From Hemileia vastatrix (lineage: Eukaryota > Basidiomycota > Pucciniomycetes > Pucciniales > Zaghouaniaceae): 64,000 bases of DNA. The notes beneath the pieces are model-generated. The model saw nothing but the letters and a program-made list of their open reading frames with translations, had not been told where the DNA came from and did not search any database. Numbering within the stretch: the first letter of the stretch is position 1; the number at the start of each line of letters is the position of its first letter. Location: contig JASXTE010000002.1 of the NCBI GenBank assembly GCA_030280995.1, positions 10,740,683 to 10,804,682 on the forward strand, in the 5' to 3' direction. A program made the translations under genes and the position numbers. Below are positions 55,318 through 64,000 of this stretch, in pieces.

Positions 55318-55977
55318 GTGTGCAAAGCAAACTATCTTATCTCTCCCAGTGCACAGAACCTCCATGTCTTAAGGACTGGAGTTGCCTTAAACTGCTTGAG
55401 ATTCATTCTTTTTAAGGAGGATATCCCCTTCAGTTGTCTTATAGACTCTGGAGCTTCAATTTCTTTTGTTAGTTTATCTTTTGCCGAGAAGCTTCAACTA
55501 ACATTCACAGATGTCGATCGAACTCCAATTTATTTGGTCGAATCAGAGGAACCCAAATATTGGGTAAGTAAGAAAGTTTTATGGGTTTTCAACTTTCCGA
55601 ACTTTCCCCCCTTCGAGTGGGAATTATCAGTCTTGGACACCCCAAGGATGGACGATACCATTCTTAGCCATGAATTTTTAACGCATTGGAATCCCGAAAT
55701 TGATTGGACTAAGGGATTGATCACCCCACGCTCTAAGTATATTTCTGATTCTTCAATGCAGGTCAATAGGGAGTTAAACAACCCACCTGACAACGTCCTG
55801 CTAGAGGACAAATCTCTGCCAGATGACTTGCAAGCATCTGATCTTTCTCTAAATGAGAAATTGGCTAACCCTTCTAGCTCGATGACTTCACTCGAAGAGG
55901 ATTTAAATTGCCTCAAAGTAATCGAATTCTGCTCTCTCAATACAGGTATCCCCTCGACAGATTCTCTCGAAGATTAA
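55318..55977 (+). pseudogene. Protease region of chromovirus E
   Basis: Open frame with FSCLIDSGASISFVSLSF, the retroviral-type aspartic protease centre. It ends with TAA at 55975; a second stop follows at 56008 before reverse transcriptase in the same frame (PYDHQIELI, GPVYSLSKDESQVL). Confidence 0.88.
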
Positions 55978-56991
55978 GAGGACGACCAAATCAACGTTGA
56001 AGCCATTTAATCAACTCTACCAGAAATCTACAACGATTTCCTCGATGTTTTCTCAATCCGCAAGGCCGATAAGTTACCACCTCATCAACCCTACGACCAT
56101 CAAATAGAGTTAATAGGCCCAGTACCTCCGGCAGGTCCTGTCTATTCTTTGTCGAAGGACGAATCTCAAGTTCTTCAAGACTTCATTGCAGAGAATGTAG
56201 CCAAAGGTTTCATCAGAGCCAGTAAATCTCCAACCGGCTCCCCTGTCCTCTTTGTAAAAAAGAAGGACGGTAGTCTTAGGTTGTGTGTTTACTATAGAAA
56301 GCTCAACACAGTCACTAAGAAGAATGCATATCCTGTTCCTCCTATGTCATTACTTCTTACCCTTTTCAATGGTGCTAATTTCTTTTCTAAAATTGATCTT
56401 AGAGGCGCTTACAATCTGATTCGCATTGCAGAAGGTCATGAACCACTGACTGCAATGCGCACTAGATTTGGTAGTTTTGAATATTTAGTTATGCCTTTTG
56501 GATTATGTAACGCACCTTCAACTTTTCAAACTTTTGTTAATGACATCTTTCAAGATGTTGTTGAACAATTTGTAGTCATCTATTTAGATGATATTTTAAT
56601 ATTCTCGAAAACACTAGATGAACATATTCATCATGTTCGACAGGTCCTAAATCGTCTTCGAGATCATGGTCTCTACGCCAAGCATAATAAATGCGAATTC
56701 CACCTCAAATCAATTGATTTTTTGGGTTTTACGTTGTCCACTGACGGTTTAGTCATGGATGACAAAAAAGTCCAGAAAATCCTGGAATGGCCTGAGCCCA
56801 CAAACATTAAATCACTCAAAGGATTTTTGGGTTTTGCAAACTTCTATAGAAGATTTATTAAAGATTACTCTAAAACTATTTCCAATCTAACTTCTCTTCT
56901 TAGAAAAGACATTCATTTTGTTTTTACTCCTACAGCACAAAAGGAATTCGAAGCACTAAAAACGGCGCTCACCACAGCCCCAATTCTTTGA
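55978..56991 (+). pseudogene. Reverse transcriptase of chromovirus E
   Basis: From 56030 the frame reads the usual Ty3 series: VAKGFIRASKSPTGSPVLF, KIDLRGAYNLIRI, MPFGLCNAPSTFQTFV, active site YLDD (56581-56592), DFLGFTLSTDGL and FLGFANFYRRFIKDYS. TGA at 56989 (TTTGACAT) interrupts the transition to RNase H. Catalytic residues are kept. Confidence 0.92.
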
Positions 56992-58950
56992 CATTTTGAT
57001 CCTTCTGCTTCGACAATAGTTGAGACAGATGCGAGCGATTATGCTATTGCAGGGGTCATCTCCCAATTAAATCCTGAAACAAATTTGTTTCATCCTGTTG
57101 CTTTTGAGTCACGCAAACTCATAGCCGCAGAATTAAATTATGAAATTCATGACAAAGAGCTTTTAGTTATTATCCATTGTCTTAAAAAATGGTGTTCTTT
57201 TCTTCTAAGCCTAGATAGTCCTTTTCAAATTTTAACAGATCATAATGCTTTAAAATACTTCATGTCTTCCAAAGTGTTAACCAGGCGTCAAGCCAGGTGG
57301 GCTGAATTTTTGTCTGAATTTTCCTTCTCTATTTCCTATCGCCCAGGTAAAAACTGCATTGTCCCAGATATCTTTTCACGTCGGGACGACATTTACCCAC
57401 AGCGGGGGGACACATTTGCTGACAAGAACCCAGCAAATGTGCAATCAATTTTCAACAAATCAATGTTAACGACTCATCAACTTAATTCGATGACAATTCA
57501 ATCTTTTCGAAATCCACTATCCAACATCCTCGAAGCTCAGTCGAAGGACGATTATTGTTTAGGGTTAAAAGACAAAATACTCTCGAAGCAAGGGGCCAAA
57601 AGATTTAGTATTGAATCAGGTCTATTAGTCTTCAAAGGTAGAGTAGTCATACCCGACAACAATGAGATAAAATTATGGATTTTCAACAGTCGACATGATT
57701 CTCCATTAGCTGGTCATTTTGGGGTTGATAAAACCTACCAGTTAATAGCAAGGGATTTCTTCTGGCCAGGTATGACCAGGGAAATCAAGGCCTATATAAA
57801 AGCTTGTTACGAATGTAATAGGAATAAGGCTCCCCGTCACCGGAAGCATGGGTTGCTTCAACCACTTCCTATTCCCTCTAAACCTTGGGAATCTTTATCA
57901 ATGGATTTCATTTCTCAACTTCCTTTTTCTAATGATTTTGATGCTATATTAGTAATAGTAGATAGATTTTCAAAAATGTCTATTTTCATTAAAACCACTA
58001 CTACTGCTACAGCAGAAGATTTGTCAAAATTGTTTCTAGAATATGTATTTTCCAAACACAGCTTACCAAATGATATTATTTCAGATAGAGGCTCATTGTT
58101 TGTATCCACATTCTGGACCCAACTGTGTCGACAACTCAATATCACGAGGAACCTCTCCACGGCCTATCACCCTGAAACCAATGGTCAAACAGAAAGAGTT
58201 AACCAAAGCCTCGAACAATATCTTCGAATGTATGTCAGTTACCAACAAGACAATTGGACCACATGGTTACCACTGGCCGAATTTTCATATAATAACTCAA
58301 CTCATTCTTCGACACGACAATCTCCCTTCAAAACCATTTATGGACGACATCCTCGATTCAACTCAATCCATGTAGGAACTAATCATCCTGCGGAACATTA
58401 TCTTCGAACTATATCACGACTCCAAGAAGAACTTAAAACAAATTTGGAATCAGCGATTCAAAGATACAAGGAACAGGCCGACAAATATCGACAATCTGCT
58501 CCTTCCTTTAAACCAGGCGACAAAGTATGGCTCGATGCACGAAAAATTTGAACAACATGACCATCAAAGAAACTGGCTGAAAAGCGCTTGGGACCATTCA
58601 AAATCAATTCTGAAGTCTCTAAAACTGCATTTCGACTCAAGTTACCTCCTAAATGGCAGGCGATTCACCCTGTTTTCCATGTATCTCTCCTGGAACTGGC
58701 TTGAGAAATATACCCTGGCAAGAACCAACCCCCTCCGGAACCAGTCAAAGGAGAAGATCATCTAGAGTGGGAAGTAAGTCATATCCTTGATTCAAGAATG
58801 CGCAAGGGGAAACTTCAATACCTCGTGGAATGGGAAGGCTTCCTCAATGACTCAGACAAAACATCCTGGGAACCAGCCATCAATGTTTCTAACGCCCCTG
58901 AACTCCTAAAATCTTTTCATTTGAAATATCCTTTAAAACCAAAACCTTAA
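56992..58950 (+). pseudogene. RNase H, integrase and chromodomain of chromovirus E
   Basis: RNase H (VETDASDYAIAGVI, ELNYEIHDKELL), integrase zinc finger (HDSPLAGHFGVDKTY, CYECNRNKA), core residues in SMDFISQLPF, ISDRGSLFVSTFW and YHPETNGQTERVNQ. TGA at 58549 interrupts the C-terminus. A chromodomain follows at about 58740-58920 (KLQYLVEWEGFLNDSDKTSWEP), ending at 58950. The aromatic residues of the chromodomain that bind methylated histone tails are present in form (YLVEW, W before EP). Known role: targeting of integration to heterochromatin. Confidence 0.9.
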
Positions 58951-59942
58951 AATTTCTTTTATTTTAAATTTCTTTTTCTTTTTCTTTTTTTTCTTTTTCT
59001 CTTAAAAATCTAAAACACCTCTTAAATTTCTTAGCCTTGTTTTCTTTTTTCTCTCTTCTTTTTCTTTCTTCTCCTTCTATAAAATTTTCTCCAAAACCAA
59101 CTAAAAGTAAAATCAAAATTAAAATTAAAAAAAAAAATTATTAAAATTTAAAATTAAAAAATTAAAAATTAAAATTAAAAAATTAAAATTTAAAATTAAA
59201 AATAAAATAAAATTTAAAAAAAAATAAAATAAATAAAATAAAATAAAATAAGATAAATAGAATAAACATAAATAATAAAATAAAATAAAAAAAAACTTTT
59301 AAATCTCTCTAAATGTTTTCTTTCTCTTTTCTTTTCCAATTCTCTAAATACATTCTTTTCTTAAAATTAAAATTCTCTTAAAAAAAAAAAAAAAAAAAAT
59401 TTCTAAAATTTATTCTCTTTTTAAAACTTTCTTTCCTTCAAATCATCAAAATCTTGTACAACAGGACCATTTCCTCGAACTTAACTTCAACCTCTAAATC
59501 TCCCTATAAAATTCTTCGAACAAATGATTCTTCTTTTCAAATTCTCTTTAAATCTAATTCTGTTTTTTTTTCTTCCTCTCTTTTCAACTAAAAAATTCCT
59601 AAAAAAATCAATAAACAACTTTTCGCAAATAACAAATTCTTCTTTCATTAAATTCTCATTTCAACAAACTCATCTCAATCACCAACCATTTTTTTTCTTT
59701 CTCTCTTCTCTTACATAAATTTTTCTTTTAAAAACTTAAAACTTCCTTCAATTAAATAACTTCTTTCTTTCTTATTTAAATTTCTTCTTTCAAATTCTAA
59801 AGCAAAATTTTATTTAAAATTTTTTTTTCTCTCTCTCCCAAATCTTATAAAAAAAATAATATTCACCTACAATAATAAAAAAATAAAATAAAATAAAACT
59901 AAAATACAACTCTACTTTTCTACTTCTTTACATCTCTCCTTT
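58951..59942. repeat. AT-rich simple-sequence spacer in chromovirus E
   Basis: Long runs built of AAATTAAAA and AATAAAATAA (59100-59300) plus T/C-rich stretches. It separates the convergent ends of pol and the antisense gene. No gene is seen. Confidence 0.8.
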
Positions 59943-60901
59943 TCATTTCAAATTTTTCTTTTTTAATTTTTCTCGAACCAATCTTTTCATCTTCTCCAAA
60001 ATTACCCTTATCTCCTTCCTGCATTTCTCAAATACCTCCTCCTCTCCTACCGGAACCACCTCTCCAATCTCCAAGAGTTCCTCTGCCACATCGAAGGAAG
60101 CAGCTTCAATAATTGTATTGACCTCCCCACACAACTCTTCTGCGAACCTTACTCGTCGACCCTGACAAGGTTTCTTCGACCACACCTGGTCCAGCGTATC
60201 CTCAGGTTCTTTGATTCCACCCGCGACCGGAGGGTTTGCCTCAGTTGGCAAAAGCGACGTAGGTTCCCCAATTGGGTCTTCAATGGTATTCAATGTCTAA
60301 ACAAAAAACTCATCAGTAACCTCATCCCTAAAAAAAAACAACTAAAACTTACTTCGAAGATGGGGTCAGGTTCTAAGAACAACCTTGGAGCCACCTCTAC
60401 CTCTGCTTCTCTTTCCTCGTCGTCATCTTCAATGACCACCCGTCGTTTCTTGGGTGTCCGCCCTGGAGCAGGGACTTCATCCTCATCTTCCTCCACCAAT
60501 TCGTTGACTTCTTCTTTGACACCCCGTTTCGAACTCGTGGCCTGGGTTACCCAGGTTGTGATCTCGTTGTCCAGCTCCTTATCATTCTCCCCCACCAATT
60601 GATTGTCTTCAACCGAGACATCCCAAATGTCTTCGACCACCTCTTTTGTTTTAGGGATCACCCAAAACTTGGTCTTGGTAAATCGTTGTTCGATCTCTGC
60701 GTTCTTCGTCAACGCATCGCACGCCACTTGTCGCCAATGGCAAAACTCGCATTTCTGGCAAGGGCCTCGAGTCGCCGTACTTTGGACACAGAAGTATTCC
60801 ATAGTTTCACAAGCCATGCAAGCTTGGGAAAACTGCCGCGTAACCATTCCCCCATCCGCTTTAGGGTGTGGAGGCGTAGGTGTTGGAGTAGGACAATTCA
60901 T
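59943..60901 (-). CDS. Antisense gene of chromovirus E, 300-residue Cys-cluster protein
   Basis: Minus strand: exon 1 60901-60353 and exon 2 60296-59943, joined by a 56 nt intron (GTAAGT to TTGTTTAG), with phase kept and no internal stop. Residues 28-61 carry seven cysteines spaced C-X2-C-X6-C-X9-C-X2-C-X2-C-X6-C, a likely zinc-binding cluster. A long acidic region follows with TPKKRRVVI as a possible nuclear signal, then a second half ending in a basic helix (EKMKRLVREKLKKKN). Base composition is clearly richer in G+C than its surroundings. I do not recognise the family. A nuclear or chromatin-related role is inference. It is open where the element's own pol is broken, which hints at separate selection or recent acquisition. 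Confidence 0.72.
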
Positions 60902-61011
60902 TATAATGGGGAAATTAATAAATAAGAAAAAATATATATAAAGGAAAGGGAAACTAGTGTGAGAAGATGGCTCAAGCTCAACGGAGCTCGCGATTTTTAT
61001 ACCTGGGCATC

Positions 61012-61781
61012 TGTCACGTGCCACGTGACACTCGAGGCAAAAGCAGCTCATTAAATCAATAATATCTAGTTCTAAATCTATACTCAAAGGGCAGAAAGCA
61101 ATTCTCCATAGCAACTGCGATTCCCCTTTGTGTACTTACTGTTCAACTGCGCTAGCCTAAACTCTAAATCTAAATTAGTCAATCTCTCAATAGTGTGCCT
61201 TAGTCTCAATTTCAATAAGCGACGCACAGCGCTATGATCAACGTAATAGTACATTAGTAGTTTTCATTAAAAGTTTGTTAATTAATTAAAAGGGGTAAAT
61301 TGAGCATGGATGGATATTAGCGAAGAGGGTCTAAGTGTATGTTGGTAATGGTCAATGGTATGGGAATGGTGCGATGAGAGGGAGGTCAATGCGAGGAGGA
61401 ATAAAGGATATAAAATGGTTGGGTATTTGGTTTGATATTCCTTAGAATTAAATTATAAAACGTATTTACATTTAATAGTGGTAAAATCTTTAAGTTAAAT
61501 CATTGTTATTGTATCTTTCTTTTATTTTCTCAATATTCATTTCTAAATCCTAAATCTTTGATTATTGAGTTTCCAACCCTTCGTGAGATCTTAAGAATTC
61601 CTATTACCTTTGAAACTATCTTATAATTCTTCTCGAACATACCTCGAACCTGTAGCTCTTACTTCGAGTGACCTTCGAATCACTTCTTCGAATCATTCCT
61701 CTGTGCTTCGAAGAAGTTTCTAAATCCCTCATCTCACTTGCAGGAACATCCTCGACCTTGTGCGTAGGTCGTCCGGTGACA
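61012..61781 (+). repeat. 3' LTR of chromovirus E
   Basis: 770 bp copy of 53273-54042. The TATA box reads TATAAAATGG here (61409 on). Confidence 0.95.
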
Positions 61782-61786
61782 CCTCT

Positions 61787-62164
61787 ATTTGAAACTATCA
61801 GGAATTTGTCAGGAAACTGTTGGGAAACCATCCTGAAACTGTCAGAAAGATGTTTTTAAATCTGATGAAAAAACATTGAAAAAATAAACTGTCACAGATT
61901 GAATCCAGAACAATCCCTCCTTGAGCAGAGCTTAAGAACCACATTGAACATCAGTTAATCTCAGGTTTGGCAAAAGGTTGAACAACATCACTTAGCATAC
62001 CTTAATATTCAAATGTTAAACTTGAATATATGTTGCGTGTATGATATAGATGCATATGCATTTGAATTTGCATGGTGGATACTTATTGCATGCTAAAAAT
62101 TGATGTGAAATGCCTATCCAAAGTGTATGCATAATGACTATGAAGAATAAATATGCATAAAAAA
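61787..62164. other. Right flank of chromovirus E, nothing recognised
   Basis: It contains short similar phrases (GAAACTATCAGGAA, GGAAACTGTTGGGAA, GAAACTGTCAGAAA; 61789-61850) but no gene. It should continue the LTR of element F if that LTR was intact at insertion; I could not confirm this. Confidence 0.35.
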
Positions 62165-62361
62165 TATGCATATTGAATATGCATAAAAATATGCATATTG
62201 AATATGCATAAAAATATGCATATTCAATATGCATAAAAATATGCATATTCAATATGCATAAAAATATGCATATTGAATATGCATAAAAATATGCATATTC
62301 AATATGCATAAAAATATGCATATTGAATATGCATTAAAAATATGCATATTGAATATGCATA
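62165..62361. repeat. 25 bp tandem repeat of palindromes, eight units
   Basis: The unit is AAAAATATGCATATTSAATATGCAT written around ATGCATATT-S-AATATGCAT, where S is the single central base (G,G,C,C,G,C,G,G). Spacing is 25 bp, 26 at the last unit. Apparent ORFs on the minus strand are translations of the repeat. Confidence 0.92.
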
Positions 62362-63130
62362 AAAAAGGTGCATATATGTATATGAATAAAATATTTTAAT
62401 ATGCATATAAATCTGTATAATGAATATGCATATGAATATGCATAAATATGCATAATGATTGAAAAATGCAAAAAAATGATGCTTAACAAGTATATTTTAT
62501 GCATAAATAGAAATATGCAATATGAATTCATATTGCATACAGATAACACTGGCAAACCATTTTGACCAAAACTCATACTAAATTTTCATTCTGGACTAAA
62601 GGTGTGAGGGAAGGAAGAAAAACAGTCCGAAGTTAGAAAAATGCTACATGCACTCATTTTGTAGCAGAGCAAATGAGAAGTGCTGAATTATGGTTGGTGC
62701 CCATAATTTAGTATGATATCATAATTTTATTTAATTGTTTTCAATATTGAAAAGACTTTAGGTCGGTTGGTATGGATCTAGCTGTTCCAGGGTCTAATCT
62801 AATTATTTTAACAATTTCTTAATAATTAATGGGTTTCAATACAAAAACAGGTTGTATTTTTTGTGGGATATTGGATATGATAAGGTCTTTTGTAAAAAAA
62901 ACTTATATTGTTTAAGAATATTCCTGAATCAGATGTGGGATAATCACTACAAAAAATTGTAGTACTGTGGGCAATAAAATATATGCACAAGCAGTAAAGA
63001 AAGGACCGAGTGAACCCTTTTTGTGCTGTGGGAATCATTAGAGTGGAATTGTGGATGAAAAATATAATTCATTATTACCATTTTATTTAATCAAAAAATT
63101 TATAATATTAAAAAGAACTATTGATTAATT
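62362..63130. other. AT-rich region, no gene seen
   Basis: It holds further scattered ATATGCAT words (to 62450). Near 62945 CACTACAAAAAATTGTAGT resembles one end of a CACTA-like element, with no partner found. Confidence 0.35.
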
Positions 63131-63389
63131 GGTATTTGACCTTTGTGCCTCACTCATATTTATCATTTGATTGATTTTTGTCACCATTATGTTATTAATA
63201 TTATAAGTATAGCAAAAACTCGTGTGCCCAACACATACCGGGTGATGTTACACCTTTTATAATATTATTAAATAAAGGTAAAAAAATATGAAAATGATTT
63301 GTTTTACAAAAAATAAATTGATATACAAAAGCAATATGAGGGATAAAAAGTTAAAATTAAAGGAATCAAATATGAAATAAAAAATTAAA
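63131..63389. repeat. Direct repeat, copy 1
   Basis: About 97% alike to 63736-64000 (both contain CATACCGGGTGATGTTACAC). The copies are 605 bp apart. Ends do not look like LTR ends. Confidence 0.9.
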
Positions 63390-63622
63390 GTGAAATTCCT
63401 CCCATCAAGAGCAAGTAGACATGATGGGGTGAACGCCCACCAGTGGCACTAAACTTGGACTATAATTTCTTTTTTGTAAAAATAAAAAAAAATCCACTTG
63501 AGCTATACCAAAACTTCAGGATGACAATTTTGCCATATCAAACAACTTCTAGTGCAATTATTGAAGAAAAATTCATTTTCATTGCAATAGAGAGAATTGA
63601 TCACATCAGACTGCATGTGACC

Positions 63623-63668
63623 AAAAGTGTCCAGCACAAGTTCGGCTGAACTTGTGCTGGACACTTTT
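63623..63668. repeat. Perfect hairpin with 21 bp arms
   Basis: AAAAGTGTCCAGCACAAGTTC, a GGCT spacer (63644-63647), then the exact complement. It lies between the two direct repeats. Confidence 0.92.
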
Positions 63669-63735
63669 ATGATGGAGAGTAGCTAGGGTGGATTTTTTTT
63701 CAGTTCATCTGGTATTTCTTATAAACATGTCCACT

Positions 63736-64000
63736 GGTATTTGATCTTTGTGCCTCACTCATATTTATCATTTGATTGATTTTTTGTCACCATTATGTTA
63801 TTAATATTATAAGTATAGCAAAAACTCATGTGCCCAACGCATACCGGGTGATGTTACACCTTTTATAATATTATTAAATAAAGGTAAAAAAATATGAAAA
63901 TGATTTGTTTTACAAAAAATAAATTGATATACAAAAGCAATATGAGGGATAAAAATGTAAAATTAAAGGAATCAAATATGAAATAAAAAATTAAAATAAA
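63736..64000. repeat. Direct repeat, copy 2 (runs to the window end)
   Basis: Partner of 63131-63389. It may continue beyond the window. Confidence 0.9.

Larger units (their letters stand above)
53273..61781 (+). mobile_element. Ty3/gypsy chromovirus E, complete with antisense gene
   Basis: 8509 bp with 770 bp LTRs (53273-54042 and 61012-61781) that differ at roughly ten positions. Target duplications CCTCT (53268-53272, 61782-61786). Order: LTR, gag, protease, RT-RNase H, integrase, chromodomain, AT-rich spacer, antisense gene, LTR. The plus-strand genes carry several stops, whereas the minus-strand gene is intact. Confidence 0.95.

Noticed and set aside
60599..60941. Plus-strand ORFs of 108-112 codons opposite the antisense gene of E
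   Set aside because: Shadows of the G+C-richer minus-strand exon; no domain features and no splice logic.
62165..62361. CRISPR-like array
   Set aside because: Units are contiguous palindromes without unique spacers, in a eukaryotic context.
62945..62975. CACTA-type terminus CACTACAAAAAATTGTAGT
   Set aside because: No matching inverted end or duplication found within the window.

Overview
The window is AT-rich eukaryotic DNA with short GT-AG introns (about 52-93 nt; one of 184 nt), small LTR retrotransposons and almost no host genes. It reads as a filamentous fungus with a transposon-swollen genome. A rust (Pucciniales) is my best guess, by inference only: the mix is Ty3 chromoviruses, short-LTR Ty1/copia elements primed on an initiator-tRNA-like site, PIF/Harbinger and Tc1-like DNA transposons, and one short secreted protein gene. 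No rRNA, tRNA or CRISPR array was recognised.

Positions 1-42248 form one nested stack. A minus-strand Ty1/copia element (D; 5' LTR at 42135-42248) is the outermost host. It was entered by a Ty3 element that later collapsed to a solo LTR (39212-40020, target duplication GATTT), by a second copia element (Copia-1, 31798-36644, duplication ATCAG) and by a Tc1-like transposon with 375 bp inverted repeats (27719-31676). A Ty3 chromovirus (C, starts before the window, ends 27715) lies against the left end of the Tc1-like element. C itself received a PIF/Harbinger element (471-2397, duplication ATT) and a minus-strand Ty3 chromovirus (A, 4944-22961, duplication CCTTT). A received a young plus-strand Ty3 chromovirus (B, 10894-20054, duplication GAAAG). 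Reading frames rejoin exactly across these junctions, which fixes the order of insertion: D, Tc1-like, C, A, B.

Positions 42249-47544 hold small inverted-repeat elements: two related Harbinger-type MITEs, two CACTA-like foldback elements with 15 bp subterminal repeats, and a 1.7 kb TIR element with TTA duplications. Positions 47545-50282 carry the only convincing host gene, a seven-exon gene (48416-49583) for a 196-residue cysteine-free protein with an N-terminal signal peptide.

Positions 50283-53272 hold LTR-element debris. Positions 53273-61781 are a third kind of Ty3 chromovirus (E, duplication CCTCT), which has decayed pol but an apparently intact, spliced gene on the opposite strand between pol and the 3' LTR. 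The end of the window (61787-64000) has a palindromic 25 bp satellite, a 265 bp direct repeat pair and a perfect 21 bp hairpin.

Four observations look least described. (1) Arrays of UU-bulged hairpins with compensatory base changes occur in the leaders of Ty3 B and C. (2) A second protein overlaps gag in another frame and is reached by splicing one short intron, with the arrangement conserved in A, B and C. (3) A duplicated LTR end forms an intron-like segment exactly between LTR and primer site in two unrelated copia elements. (4) Chromovirus E carries an intact antisense gene.
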